This document shows, piece after piece, positions 35,770 through 45,386 of a stretch of DNA of 64,000 nucleotides; position 1 is the first letter of the stretch, and the number at the start of each line of letters is the position of its first letter. Both the position numbers and the translations under genes were made by a program. The notes beneath the pieces are model-generated. The model saw only the letters and a list, made by a program, of their open reading frames with translations, was not told the DNA's origin and did no database searches. The DNA is taken from positions 3,727,001-3,791,000 of the forward strand of contig NZ_JAQFII010000001.1 of the NCBI RefSeq assembly GCF_029504575.1. The letters run 5' to 3'. This stretch comes from Streptomyces sp. SPB162. GTDB taxonomy: Bacteria > Actinomycetota > Actinomycetes > Streptomycetales > Streptomycetaceae.

Positions 35770-36837
35770 CTAGATTTCGTTGCCAGGCCAGTCCAGGAGC
35801 CGGGCACCGATCACGGCGGTCTGAAGGGTGTAGCGATGCATTGGCTCGGCGGGGTCGGAGCCGGTGAGCTGGTGAATGCGATGGAGACGGTAGGTCAAGG
35901 CCCGTACGCTCAGGCTGAGGCGGCGCGCCGCCTCAGCCGAGACGCAGCCTGAGTCGAAGTAGGCGGTCAAGGTCTCCAAGAGCGGTTCAGCCCCGCCTCG
36001 GGCCTGCCGGAGCGGGCCCAAGGTACTGCTCACCAGGTCGGACATGGCTTGCCGGTCTCGGGTGAGGACTGGGAATACCAAGAGGTCGGCTGCGCGGAGA
36101 AGGGCATCGCAGAGGTTCATGCGCTCCGCGAGATCGAGTGCGCTGAGGGCTTCCTCATATGAATGGACCACACCGCCCGCTCCCGAGTGGGAGCGGCCGA
36201 TCGCCGTCCTCCCCCCGCCGACCGCCGCGTATGCCTGCTGGGCGAAATGCGTCAGGACATCGGCCTGGTCGCCTGGGGCGACGCAGACCAGCCGGCCCTC
36301 CTTGGTGGTGAGCAGGATCCGGCGATCACCGAACCGGCTGATCAAGGCGCGCTCCACGCGCCGGGTGACCGGGTCGGTGTCGTCGTACGCCGCCGGGCCC
36401 TCCGCAACTGCGACGGCGTGCGCCTGGGACAGCAGCAACCCGAAGTGCTTGGCCCGCTCCGCGAGACGGCCCAGATCGCTGCGACCGTAAAGTAGATCAT
36501 CAATGAACTCGCGCCGGGCCGCCTCTTCCTGGCGCACCGCGAGCCGCTGCGCACGCTCATGGCCCTCCGCGAAGGCGTCGACGGCCTGCTCGACGGCGGC
36601 CAGGACGCTGTCGACCCGGCCAGTGATCTTGGGGAGGTTCGGCAGAGCAGCCCGCGTGGCGGCCAGATGGGCGCGGACGAGGGCTCGCAGGCCGTGCCCG
36701 TCCTCGGCCGCTTGTTCTCCCAGCGACCGGCGAGATTCGAGCTCGTCGCGGGTCAGTCGCCGCCCCGTCGAGGACACTTCGGCCAATATGTGGCCATATT
36801 CGTCTAGGTAGTGCTCGGGTATCTCCCGCTGCGCCAC
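35770..36837 (-). CDS. PucR/CdaR-family transcriptional regulator
   Basis: This 355-residue protein has a helical N-terminal part, a GGDEF-like middle segment of the CdaR type (VERALISRFGDRRILLTTKE) and the C-terminal PucR helix-turn-helix (LLETLTAYFDSGCVSAEAAR, then LSVRALTYRLHRIHQLTG). It is a DNA-binding regulator that responds to a metabolite. It is divergent from the NfeD-flotillin pair with a gap of about 410 bp, so it may control them. It is separated from the CYTH module by a strong hairpin. Confidence 0.85.
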   Translation of the reverse strand: MAQREIPEHYLDEYGHILAEVSSTGRRLTRDELESRRSLGEQAAEDGHGLRALVRAHLAATRAALPNLPKITGRVDSVLAAVEQAVDAFAEGHERAQRLAVRQEEAARREFIDDLLYGRSDLGRLAERAKHFGLLLSQAHAVAVAEGPAAYDDTDPVTRRVERALISRFGDRRILLTTKEGRLVCVAPGDQADVLTHFAQQAYAAVGGGRTAIGRSHSGAGGVVHSYEEALSALDLAERMNLCDALLRAADLLVFPVLTRDRQAMSDLVSSTLGPLRQARGGAEPLLETLTAYFDSGCVSAEAARRLSLSVRALTYRLHRIHQLTGSDPAEPMHRYTLQTAVIGARLLDWPGNEI

Positions 36838-37251
36838 GTGGTCTCCTGGATCTTGACGGGCTTGTGACGGCTACTTGACGCACGAAGGGCAACAATGTCA
36901 GAACGCCAGACGAGCACGGCACCCGGCAGCGGGAGTCCATCAACATTGTCGGTGTGCCGCGGTGCAGCATCGGCGGCATTCGCAGGGGAACGAGGACGAA
37001 CCCGGTGTCGGAAGCGGCCCTGCGCCGCACCCGAGAACGTGACCTGGGCCGCGGTGCACAAGGGATCGGAGCACCTGTCTCCTCTGCGGGCCCTGTGAGC
37101 GGCCAGCGTTGCGGCGAGAAACATTCGGAAGGGCAAGGCGGCATCAAAGACGGGAAAAAATTGCCGGGAAGCGGCAATGTGTCTCTCCCCGCTCCGGTGG
37201 GACCATCCATCCCCCGACCCGCGGATCAGCAGGGCAGAAGGGGTGGAACGG
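36838..37251. promoter_or_regulatory. Divergent gap between PucR and NfeD genes
   Basis: This 414-bp gap has open frames on both strands, but none with a convincing start signal or family. It probably holds the two divergent promoters. A palindrome-like segment was not clear enough to call. Confidence 0.35.
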
Positions 37252-37761
37252 ATGACCGTGTTTCTTTGTCTCGGAACGGCGGGAATCGTCCTGCTCGCGC
37301 TTTCGTTGATCTTCGATGGTGTAGCCGAGGGGCTCTTCGACGGCGTCCTGGACGGGGTGTTCGACGGCTTGCTGTCGCTCCCGGTCGTCGCGGGGTTCGT
37401 CTCCATGCTGGGCTTCGGCGGCGCCATCGTGCTGGGCACCACCTCACTCGGGCCCATCGGCGCCACTCTCACGGGCGCTCTCGCGGGTGTCGCGACCGGC
37501 TGGTTGACTTTGAAGCTCAGCCGCACGCTGATGCGCGGGCAGACGGCCGTTACTCCGCGCGGTAGCGATCTCGTGGGCATGGCTGGTTCGGTTGTCACCG
37601 CCATCCCGGCCGACGGCTATGGCGAGGTGCTGCTGCGTCGCGCGGGCCAGCTGGCGAAGTTCGCGGCCAAGAGCCCGGTTCCCGTCGAACGAGGTGCCGA
37701 GATCTGGGTGGAAGCAGTGCTGTCGACCACTTCGGTCGCGGTGCGCCCCGTCCACCCCTGA
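37252..37761 (+). CDS. NfeD-like membrane protein
   Basis: This 169-residue protein has an N-terminal membrane segment (VFLCLGTAGIVLLALSLIFD), a loop, and two more hydrophobic stretches (LPVVAGFVSMLGFGGAIVLG and GATLTGALAGVATGWLTLKL). The C-terminal domain of about 60 residues resembles the NfeD OB-fold (VVTAIPADGYGEVLLRRAG). NfeD proteins pair with flotillins in membrane microdomains. Gene order with the flotillin 71 bp downstream supports this. Confidence 0.75.
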   Translation: MTVFLCLGTAGIVLLALSLIFDGVAEGLFDGVLDGVFDGLLSLPVVAGFVSMLGFGGAIVLGTTSLGPIGATLTGALAGVATGWLTLKLSRTLMRGQTAVTPRGSDLVGMAGSVVTAIPADGYGEVLLRRAGQLAKFAAKSPVPVERGAEIWVEAVLSTTSVAVRPVHP

Positions 37762-37832
37762 CAAACGTTCCTGCATCACCTGAATCCGACCGCATCGATC
37801 TGCCGTCCCCCGGGAGGCAGGGGGGAACCATC

Positions 37833-39263
37833 ATGAGTCCAGTCGCCGGCGCCGTCGTGGGAGTCGTCGTACTCCTCGTCCTGCTCGCCCTCGTCGTCAT
37901 CACCCGCTACAAAGTCGCAGGCCCCAGCGAGGCATTCATCATTACCGGCCGCCGCGGGAAGTCGTCCACGAACCCCGAGACCGGCCAGATCAGCACCGAC
38001 AACAGCGGCCAGAAGGTCGTCGTGGGTGGCGGCGTCTTCGTCGTCCCCTTCGTCCAGCAGAAGTTCACCCTGGACCTCTCCAGCCGGCACATCCCGATCG
38101 CAGTTCGCGGAGCCGTCACCCTGCGCGGCGTCAAGGCCAACCTCGAAGGCGTCGCGATCGTCAAGGTCGGCGGCAACGAGGACGCCATCCGGGCCGCCGC
38201 CCAACGCTTCCTGCAGCAGCAGGACGGCATCGTCGGCTTCACCCAGGAAGTACTCTCCGGCGCCCTGCGCGCCATCGTCGGCCGGATGTCCGTGGAGGAC
38301 ATCATCCGCGACCGCGCCGCCTTCGCCGGGCAGGTCGCCGAGGAGGCGGAGGCGAGCTTGTCCGGGCAGGGCCTGGTCCTGGACGCCTTCCAGATCCAGG
38401 ACATCACCACCGAAGGCTCGTACCTGGAGGACCTCGGCCGCCCGGAGGCCGCCCGCGCCAAGCAGGAGGCCGACATCGCCGAGGCGATCGCCCGGCAGGC
38501 TTCCGAGCAAGCCCGGCTGAAGGCCGCTGAAGAGATCGCCATCGCGGAACGGACCTTCTACCTGAAGCAGGCCGAGATCAGGGTCGAGACAGAAGCCGCA
38601 GCCGCGAAGGCCAACGCGGCCGGACCGCTCGCCGACGCAGCCCGCCAGCAGGAGGTCCTCGCCGAACAGGAGAAGGTCGCCCAGCGACAGGCCGCACTGA
38701 CCGACCGCCAACTGGACACCCAGGTCCGCAAGCCCGCGGACGCCGCCCGCTACCAGGCCGAGCAGGAAGCCGAAGCCCGCAAGATCGCCCTGGTCAAGCA
38801 GGCCGAAGCAGATGCCGAACGTGCCCGCCTGACCGGTCTCGGCGAGCAGCAGCACCGCGCCGCACTCGCGGACGCGGTACGGATCGAGGGCGAGGCGGAA
38901 GCCTCCGCGATCGCGGCGAAGGGCTCCGCCGAAGCCGAGGCCATGCAGAAGAAGGCCAACGCATTCGCCCAGTACGGCGATGCAGCGATGATCCAGATGT
39001 TGGTCGAGGTGCTGCCCCAGGTCGTCGCGAAAGCCGCCGAGCCGCTCAGCGCCATCGACAAGATGACGGTGATCTCCACCGACGGAGCAAGCCAGCTCTC
39101 CCGCACGGTCACCAACAACGTTGCCCAGGGCTTCGAACTACTCAGCTCCACCACCGGCGTCGACCTCGCAGAGCTGCTCCGGAGCATCACCCAGCGAGGC
39201 ACCACAGCCTCGTCTCCCGCCCCCGCCGAATCATCCAACGGCAAGATCGAGATCTCCGAGTAG
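37833..39263 (+). CDS. Flotillin-family protein
   Basis: This 476-residue protein has an N-terminal membrane anchor (AVVGVVVLLVLLALVVITRY), a SPFH/band 7 domain (about residues 30-190, with FVQQKFTLDLSSRHIPIAVR and IVGRMSVEDIIRDRAAFAG) and a long Ala/Glu-rich coiled coil (about 200-390). Flotillins scaffold lipid-ordered membrane regions. It forms a two-gene unit with the NfeD-like protein. Length and domain order match the family, with nothing missing. Confidence 0.9.
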   Translation: MSPVAGAVVGVVVLLVLLALVVITRYKVAGPSEAFIITGRRGKSSTNPETGQISTDNSGQKVVVGGGVFVVPFVQQKFTLDLSSRHIPIAVRGAVTLRGVKANLEGVAIVKVGGNEDAIRAAAQRFLQQQDGIVGFTQEVLSGALRAIVGRMSVEDIIRDRAAFAGQVAEEAEASLSGQGLVLDAFQIQDITTEGSYLEDLGRPEAARAKQEADIAEAIARQASEQARLKAAEEIAIAERTFYLKQAEIRVETEAAAAKANAAGPLADAARQQEVLAEQEKVAQRQAALTDRQLDTQVRKPADAARYQAEQEAEARKIALVKQAEADAERARLTGLGEQQHRAALADAVRIEGEAEASAIAAKGSAEAEAMQKKANAFAQYGDAAMIQMLVEVLPQVVAKAAEPLSAIDKMTVISTDGASQLSRTVTNNVAQGFELLSSTTGVDLAELLRSITQRGTTASSPAPAESSNGKIEISE

Positions 39264-40043
39264 TGCGGCGGCGTCCGGTGATCCCGCGATACGGCTTGGC
39301 CGTAGCCTTCCCCGGTGAAACCGCGTGGATCGTCGCCCTGCGGGCCAGGAAGACAGCCCAGCCTCGTCGGATGGCCGGACTCTGTGCTGACCTCGCGACG
39401 AGGAAAGCTGCCGCGTCAATCCACGTTCACCCGGTCCGCGCCCCCTTTGCCGGCGCTCGTACGAAAAATCGCAGGAGGGCAAGGAAAGACAGTTCACACG
39501 AAAACGGCTGGCTGGACGATATGCATGCGGGCGTTGAATTTGCGGTCGACGATACCGTCATGATGGCCGCACCGGGATCCTGGCGACGCGCTACGTCCCG
39601 GGGTCCTGGGCGCCGCCTGAAAAGGGGGCCCGGCGTTGCGGCCATCGTCGCGTACTCCGGGCTCGCCAGGGGCTCGCACCTGATTTCAGGGACATTTCGG
39701 CCACTCCCTCGCGGAGGGCGAATCGGACCTAACTCGCCTGGGGCATCTAGGACTTTTCATCGAAGGAACGGGCCGCTCGGCGATATCGCCGAACAATCCA
39801 ATCCATTACCTTCTCATCGCTGCTCCTGCCCCATGACATAGGTCACAGCCTTCTCATGGGAGGCGTGGGCAACTTTCCCAAAAAGGTTGATTTGTACTTC
39901 GCTGAATGCATGGTCAACTGTCAGCCCGACACGAAATAGCTCGCACATGTAGCACAATTGGCAGTAAGATCAGCCGAGCCGTTCTGTGTGACCCTTCCCA
40001 CGGCGGCTTCTCCCTTTCTTTCCTGGACCCGAGAGGTCTTGTC
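39264..40043. other. Long intergenic region before the LPXTG gene
   Basis: This 780-bp region contains no convincing gene. Open frames are Arg-rich and look like shadows. The last 200 bp are markedly A/T-richer than the surroundings (for example AAAAAGGTTGATTTGTACTT) and probably contain the promoter and leader of the surface protein gene. The remaining sequence may be a decayed gene. Confidence 0.4.
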
Positions 40044-41042
40044 ATGAAGCTTCGCCGCTCTTTGGTGACGGTCGCTGCGACCGCTGTTATAGCGCCCGCC
40101 GCGCTCCTGTCCGCTACCGCCGCCTTCGCCGACACCACGGTCCCCGGTGCCGACGTGTCCGCGACCACCTCGGCGTCCCCGAGCGCCTCCGCCTCGCCGT
40201 CGGCAACCGCCACCACGAAGGTCGCCCCCACCGCGTCCGCCACGACCTCTGCCTCCCCGACGGCCACGGCCTCCGCGTCAGCAACGGCGACCACCTCCAC
40301 CAAGCCGACGGTCTCACCGACGCCAACGAAGTGCACGGACACCAGTGACCCGGAATCCGACGGTCCGCCGGTGGACAAGACGTTTACCACGACTCTCACT
40401 GGTCTGCCCTCGAAGATTGTCGCAGGCAGCGGCTGGCACGGCCTCACGATCGACGTGTCGAACAACTCGGCCAGGAGCTACCAGCGCGTCGACTTCGGTG
40501 CGTTCGCCGTCGCGGTAGGCGGCAAGGACTTCTCGGACACCTCCCGGCACCTGAAGCTTCAGTTCAAGAACTCCGACACCGGTGCCTGGCAGAACGTCTC
40601 GCTCAACGAGGAGAACCCGGACTTCGGCGGCCTGGGCTGGACCGACGTCCGGGCTCACGAGAAGTTCAAGCTGAGCTTGCGGATCGCGGCCGATGCCTCG
40701 ACCCCCGCAGGTTTCGGCGTCGTGATCGGCATCGGCGCCTACGCCGACGAAAAGGGCAACTGCGTCTTCTCCAGCGGTCAGAACTTCTACGAGTTCAACA
40801 TCCTTAAGGCCAACACCAAGCCGGGTCACGTACCGGACTCCAAGCCGCAGACCGGTGGCACTAAGCCGCTGCCGACCGTGAAGCCCGCCAACACCATCCA
40901 GGTGACCCCGGAAGGCCGACTGGCCGAGACCGGTTCCTCCTCCGCCATGCCGCAGCTCGCCCTCGCAGGCGGCGCGGCCGTGGCGGTCGGTGTGGGCGCG
41001 ATGTTCATCGTGCGCCGTCGCAAGGCCAGCTCCGCCGTCTGA
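40044..41042 (+). CDS. LPXTG-type sortase-anchored surface protein
   Basis: This 332-residue protein has a signal peptide (MKLRRSLVTVAATAVIAPAA to AFA), a Ser/Ala/Thr/Pro-rich stalk of about 65 residues, a beta-rich globular domain with FTTTLTGLPSKIVAGSGWHG and NCVFSSGQNFYEFN, and a C-terminal sorting signal. The signal has LAETG, a hydrophobic stretch (LALAGGAAVAVGVGAMFIV) and the tail RRRK. LAXTG is the form used by Streptomyces class E sortases. The ATG at 40044 has GAGAGG upstream. Likely a cell-wall surface protein of unknown binding target. Confidence 0.88.
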   Translation: MKLRRSLVTVAATAVIAPAALLSATAAFADTTVPGADVSATTSASPSASASPSATATTKVAPTASATTSASPTATASASATATTSTKPTVSPTPTKCTDTSDPESDGPPVDKTFTTTLTGLPSKIVAGSGWHGLTIDVSNNSARSYQRVDFGAFAVAVGGKDFSDTSRHLKLQFKNSDTGAWQNVSLNEENPDFGGLGWTDVRAHEKFKLSLRIAADASTPAGFGVVIGIGAYADEKGNCVFSSGQNFYEFNILKANTKPGHVPDSKPQTGGTKPLPTVKPANTIQVTPEGRLAETGSSSAMPQLALAGGAAVAVGVGAMFIVRRRKASSAV

Positions 41043-41258
41043 TTCAGCTGACCGGCTAGCAAACACCCACCGCTCGTTGCCCTCCCCCATTCCCGGTCGT
41101 GGGCCGCGGCACCGGTCGCTCGTGAGTCCCGTCGCCATCAGGCGGCGGGACGCTGTGCTCAGAGCGGATGATGGATACGTGCACGCCGACACGCAAGGCG
41201 TCCAACTCACGGCAGCGCCATCGACTCGATGCACCTGACGCGCGCCGACCCCGCATGG

Positions 41259-41636
41259 TCATGACCGCGGCCAGGCCGGTTCGTCGTCGTAGAACAGCGC
41301 TCGATCCAGGCCGAGGCCGCGGAGACTGGTGCGCAGGGCTGGGCTGGCGCGGTGGACGATAAGGGTGGTGCCCTGTTCGCGGGCGGTTGCCATGAGAGGG
41401 AAGAACAGCGAGCCTGCCGCCGTCCCCAGACCCGAGATTTCCGCAAAGTCCAGATGGGCCTCGTCAGGTGATGCTTGAAGGAGCTCGGCCAGGAGGCGTC
41501 CGATCGGCGCGGCGTTGTCGTGGTTGATGTCGCCGTGCAGGCTCACCACGACGCTCTCGTGATCACAGCGGTGGACATGCACGTTGCGGCGCAGGGCGCG
41601 CGCTGCGCGCCATGCTTTCCATCCTCGTTCCGGCAC
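41259..41636 (-). CDS. STAS domain protein, anti-sigma factor antagonist-like
   Basis: This 125-residue protein is a single STAS domain: SVVVSLHGDINHDNAAPIGR, then DEAHLDFAEISGLGTAAGSL and GTTLIVHRASPALRTSLRGL. Typical antagonists have a phosphorylatable Ser in DxSGL; here the segment reads ISGLGTA with Ser just before Gly-Leu, so phosphorylation is possible. It would bind an anti-sigma kinase in partner-switching control. No partner kinase is adjacent. It is preceded by the ion-transport genes on the same strand. Confidence 0.75.
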   Translation of the reverse strand: MPERGWKAWRAARALRRNVHVHRCDHESVVVSLHGDINHDNAAPIGRLLAELLQASPDEAHLDFAEISGLGTAAGSLFFPLMATAREQGTTLIVHRASPALRTSLRGLGLDRALFYDDEPAWPRS

Positions 41637-41681
41637 GGTGGTTTCCCTTGGCTACGTCAGGTCCCGCTGGCCTCGGCCCGA

Positions 41682-41993
41682 TCAGGGCCGTGGACGGGCG
41701 GACCCAGGTTGTACGACGGCGGCGATGGTGGTGAGGGTCAGTGTCAGGAGCGCCATGGCTATGCCGATGCCGGTGCAGAGCATGAGAATGTCCACTTGGG
41801 CGTGGGCCAGTCGCGGAATGGTGTTGACGGCCACGACCCCGTTGTACAGCAGCGCGCACAGCCTGAGGATCCGGCGGTGGGTGAAGCGGGATGCCAGCTG
41901 TGGCAGCGGGGCGCCGAGGAGCGGCAGGATACTGAGGGGGAGCAGGACGGCGCTGCTGATGGCCAGGGCCGACCAGTTGATGGTTGGGTTCAT
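41682..41993 (-). CDS. Small membrane protein
   Basis: This 103-residue protein has three hydrophobic segments (ALAISSAVLLPLSILPLLGA, LCALLYNGVVAVNTIPRLA and CTGIGIAMALLTLTLTTIAA). No family was recognised. It lies 73 bp downstream of the ion transporter gene on the same strand and is probably the last gene of that operon. Confidence 0.6.
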   Translation of the reverse strand: MNPTINWSALAISSAVLLPLSILPLLGAPLPQLASRFTHRRILRLCALLYNGVVAVNTIPRLAHAQVDILMLCTGIGIAMALLTLTLTTIAAVVQPGSARPRP

Positions 41994-42066
41994 CGGGGGC
42001 CTGTCGTGGTTGCGATGTGGTGAAGGGGGGCCGGCCGGGGTGCAGCGGTGGCTGCCGACCGGGTCG

Positions 42067-43365
42067 TTAGGCGAGGGCGAAGTAGCGGAGCCAGATGTAG
42101 AGGGCGGAGACGGTGATGGTGACGGCGGCGACGGGGGCTCCGTAGCGGGTGAAGGTCCAAAAGCTGATGGGGGTGCGGTTGCGCTCTGCGATGCCCAGGA
42201 CGACGACGTTGGCGGAGGCGCCGATGGCGGTGGCGTTGCCGCCCAGGTCGGCGCCTGCGGCCAGGGCCCACCACAGGACGGGTCCGTGGGGGTCGCCGAC
42301 GGTGTGGACGAGGTCGGCGGTGATGGGCGCCATGGTTGCGACGTAGGGGATGTTGTCGACGATGCCGGACAGGATCGCGGACGCGCCGAGCAGCAGCATG
42401 GTGGCGCCCAGCGGGTTGCCGCCGGTGGCGTCGGCCAGGGCGGTGGAGACTTCGGTGATGACGCCGGTTTCGATCAGGGCGCCGACCATGATGAACAGGC
42501 CGGCGAAGAACGCCAGGGTGGGCCATTCCACGTCCGCCAGGACGTCGTTGGTTTTGACCGGGCTGATGGCGACCAGCAGTCCGGCGCCGAGCAGGGCCAC
42601 GACGCTGGGTTCGTAGTGCAGCACCGGGTGCAGGACGAACGCGGCGACCACCAGGCCGAGCACGATCAGGCCCTGGGCGAGCAGTCGGCGGTCGCGGATG
42701 GCTTCGCGTTCGCTGAGCGCCATCACCTCGGCGGCGCGGTGTTCGTCGTAGATGAACGCTTTGCGGAACATGAACCGGCACATGCCTACCAGTACGGCGG
42801 TCAGGATCACGGCCAGTGGGGCGAGGTGGACGAGGAAGTCGTTGAAGTTCAGGCCAGCCCGGCTGGCGATGATGATGTTGGGCGGGTCGCCGACGAGGGT
42901 GGCGATGCCGCCGATGTTGGAGGCCAGCACTTCGGCGATCAGGAACGGTGCCACCGGCAGATTGAGGCGCTCGCACACCAGGAGGGTGACGGGGGCGACG
43001 AGCAGCACGGTGGTGACGTTGTCCAGCAGCGCGGAGGCTACCGCGGTGATGACCACCAGCATCACCATGACGCGGAAGGGTTTGGCGTGGGCGCGTTTGA
43101 CCGCCCAGATCGCCAGGAACTCGAACAGTCCCGTGCGGCGCAGCACGCCGACGATCATCATCATGCCCAGCAGCAGGAAGATGACGTTCCAGTCGATGCC
43201 GGAATCGGTGGAGAAGAACGCGGCGTCCGCGTCCGTGGCGCGCAGCGCGAGCATGAGGGCGGCGCCGCCCAGGGCGGCAGCGACCCGGTGCACCCATTCG
43301 GTGATGATCAGAACGTAGGCGCCGGCGAAGACCGCCAGGGCTGCCCAGGCGTGCCAGTTGTTCAT
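42067..43365 (-). CDS. ArsB/NhaD-type ion transporter
   Basis: This 432-residue protein has 10-12 hydrophobic segments and the family signatures of the ArsB/NhaD/CitM group: LLDNVTTVLLVAPVTLLVCE, IGGIATLVGDPPNIIIASRA, and near the end VDNIPYVATMAPITADLV and LGGNATAIGASANVVVLG. It exchanges or exports ions across the cytoplasmic membrane; Na+/H+ exchange is more likely here than arsenite because of the neighbouring antiporter. Its ATG overlaps the stop of the CBS gene by 4 bp. Confidence 0.87.
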   Translation of the reverse strand: MNNWHAWAALAVFAGAYVLIITEWVHRVAAALGGAALMLALRATDADAAFFSTDSGIDWNVIFLLLGMMMIVGVLRRTGLFEFLAIWAVKRAHAKPFRVMVMLVVITAVASALLDNVTTVLLVAPVTLLVCERLNLPVAPFLIAEVLASNIGGIATLVGDPPNIIIASRAGLNFNDFLVHLAPLAVILTAVLVGMCRFMFRKAFIYDEHRAAEVMALSEREAIRDRRLLAQGLIVLGLVVAAFVLHPVLHYEPSVVALLGAGLLVAISPVKTNDVLADVEWPTLAFFAGLFIMVGALIETGVITEVSTALADATGGNPLGATMLLLGASAILSGIVDNIPYVATMAPITADLVHTVGDPHGPVLWWALAAGADLGGNATAIGASANVVVLGIAERNRTPISFWTFTRYGAPVAAVTITVSALYIWLRYFALA

Positions 43366-43829
43366 ACCGCACCCAGCAGGCGCTCAAGGAGGCGGGAGGC
43401 GGTGATAACCCCCAGCAGCCGGCCCTGCCCGTGCCGGTCGGCGGCGTGTTCGACGACGGCGACCAGCGGGCTGCGGGAGGTCGCCATCAGTGCGGCAACC
43501 TCTACTGCCGTGTCGTCGGCATCGGCGACCGGTGGCGGCGTGGCGCCCGTGGGCAGAACCTGGCCGACCGTGCGACCGGCCAGCGCCTGACACAGCCGGT
43601 CGGCGTGGGCCTCATCGATCACCGCCGCCAAGGTGGGGTCCTCCAGGACGTAGTTCGGCACCAGCAGGCGTACCAACTGCGAGGCGGGCAGGATCGCCTT
43701 CGGCAGGCCGTAGGCGTCCAGGACCAGAACAGCGGGCAGGCGTTGCTCGGCCAAAAGCCGGGCTCCGGCCAGCGCGTCATCGCTCTCCCCGATGCTGGGG
43801 TAGGGCTCGGCGAGGTCACGTGCGCGCAC
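43362..43829 (-). CDS. CBS domain protein
   Basis: This 155-residue protein consists of a tandem CBS pair: the first (RLPAVLVLDAYGLPKAILPA) and the second (SRSPLVAVVEHAADRHGQGR then LLGVITASRLL). CBS pairs bind adenine nucleotides and regulate transporters. It overlaps both neighbouring transporter genes (14 bp and 4 bp), so it is translated with them and is a likely cytosolic sensor for one or both. Confidence 0.85.
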   Translation of the reverse strand: MRARDLAEPYPSIGESDDALAGARLLAEQRLPAVLVLDAYGLPKAILPASQLVRLLVPNYVLEDPTLAAVIDEAHADRLCQALAGRTVGQVLPTGATPPPVADADDTAVEVAALMATSRSPLVAVVEHAADRHGQGRLLGVITASRLLERLLGAV

Positions 43830-45141
43830 GTCGGGACTCCTTGTCCTGTGAGGTGTCCGCCCCCGCGGGGCGGGGTGCAGGGTCAGCGGCCTGGGACGGC
43901 AGGGGTGGTTGCGGGTTGCGGCCTTCGACGACGTCGGCCGTGATGTCGTCCTCGTCGTCCGGGATGCCGATCAGGTCGTCGACGTGGAAGAGGCGGGCGA
44001 TGGGGACATCGCTGCTGGAGTGCACCGCGATGGACACCGCGATACACACCGCGATCAGGGTGTATGCCTGTTCGCCGTGCGGGATTCCGGCCTGCAGCAC
44101 CAGCAGCCCGTAGACCACTGACGCGAAGCCCTTGGGACCGAACCAGGCCGCCACCCACCGCTCCCGGCGGTCGATACGCGTGCCCAGCAGGGCGATCAGC
44201 AGCGAAGCCGGGCGGATCAACACGATCGCCAGGACCACCACCACATACCCGCCCACCGACAGGCTCCCGAACAGGGCCGGGGTCAGCAGCGCGCCGAAGA
44301 CCAGCAGGGCGGCGAACTTGCTCAGCTCCGCGAGCGCCTCGCCCAGGGCTTCGAAGGCGTGGGTGGTCTGCGGGGCGGCGGAGGCCAGCACCGCTCCGGC
44401 GGCGAAAGCCGCCAGGTAAGGGTTCGCACCGGTCAGGTGGCAGGCCGCGTACAGGACGATGCCGATCGCCAGCGGCCCCAGCGGCTGCAGACGCGGCTCC
44501 GCACCCAACCCCGGCAGCCGCACCACGGCCGTGACCAGCAGCGGCACCACCACGCCCAGCGCCAGGCCACCGGCCAGCTCCAGGCCCACCACACCCAGCG
44601 ACCCGCTGCCCTCGGCGTGCAACGGACCGGCTGCGGTGATCAGGACCAGCACCACCGGCAACGCCAGCCCGTCATTGAGGCCCGACTCCACGTTCAGCAA
44701 CTGCCGCAACCGAGCCGGCACCTCTTTGCGGCCCACGATCGCCGAAGCGAACACCGGATCGGTCGGCGACAGCACCGCACCCACCAACAACGACGTCGTC
44801 CAGTCCAACCCCACCAGATAGTGCGTCAGCACCGCCACACCGCCGAACGCCAACGGCATCCCGATGCCCAGAGCGCGGGCGGGGTGACGCCACGCACTAC
44901 GCAGGCTGGGGAACGAGACGTGCATGCCGTCGGTGAACAGCACCGTGAACAGCGCCAAATCCGCGGTCGCGGTCACCAACGAGCTGTCCGGGGCGATGTG
45001 CACCAAGCCCAACGCCCCATCACCCACCACGGCGCCGGCGAGCAAGAACAGCAAGGACGTGGAGAGAACGGAACGGGCGGCCAGGCCGGACACCAGCACC
45101 GCAACCAGCAGCGCAACACCGAACACCGCGACAAGTACCAC
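43816..45141 (-). CDS. NhaP/CPA1-type cation:proton antiporter
   Basis: This 441-residue protein has about 12 membrane segments and the CPA1 signature SPTDPVFASAIVGRKEVP with LLNVESGLNDGLALPVVLVL, which contains the ion-binding Asp residues. A soluble tail of about 60 residues rich in Asp, Pro and Gln follows. It exchanges Na+ or K+ for protons. The GTG start is preceded by GGGAG. It is the first gene of a four-gene operon (antiporter, CBS, ArsB/NhaD-type, small membrane protein) that probably handles salt or pH stress. Confidence 0.88.
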   Translation of the reverse strand: MVLVAVFGVALLVAVLVSGLAARSVLSTSLLFLLAGAVVGDGALGLVHIAPDSSLVTATADLALFTVLFTDGMHVSFPSLRSAWRHPARALGIGMPLAFGGVAVLTHYLVGLDWTTSLLVGAVLSPTDPVFASAIVGRKEVPARLRQLLNVESGLNDGLALPVVLVLITAAGPLHAEGSGSLGVVGLELAGGLALGVVVPLLVTAVVRLPGLGAEPRLQPLGPLAIGIVLYAACHLTGANPYLAAFAAGAVLASAAPQTTHAFEALGEALAELSKFAALLVFGALLTPALFGSLSVGGYVVVVLAIVLIRPASLLIALLGTRIDRRERWVAAWFGPKGFASVVYGLLVLQAGIPHGEQAYTLIAVCIAVSIAVHSSSDVPIARLFHVDDLIGIPDDEDDITADVVEGRNPQPPLPSQAADPAPRPAGADTSQDKESRRART

Positions 45142-45386
45142 AGGAAACTCCCTGGATCGGCAGAAGGATCGCCAAAGCGATCGCCGACCAGACTTCCCGG
45201 CACACCGTCACCGAACTTACACGATCTTTACGCGCCCGACGACGAATATCCGATGGCCACTCCCCGCGCCGGGTACCGCAGGTCCCCGCCGCGGTGAGCG
45301 CGAGCGGGCCACGCTGGACGTTGCGGCCGCGAATGGTGTGCCAACCTCCTCGATCTGCAAACCCCCGACGAAACGGACGTGACTCG

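Noticed and set aside
37776-38855. Minus-strand frame of 359 residues opposite flotillin
   Set aside because: Leu/Gly/Asp repeats reflect the antisense of the flotillin coiled coil; flotillin itself is clear.
40137-40330. Low-complexity Ser/Ala/Thr/Pro-coding repeats that look like a tandem DNA repeat
   Set aside because: The repeats keep the reading frame and form the stalk of the LPXTG protein; they are not a minisatellite or CRISPR.
41584-43590. Very long plus-strand open frame opposite the transporter genes
   Set aside because: Composition is Asp/Gly/Gln/His-rich as expected for the antisense of high-GC coding DNA. The minus-strand transporter and CBS proteins have clear family motifs.
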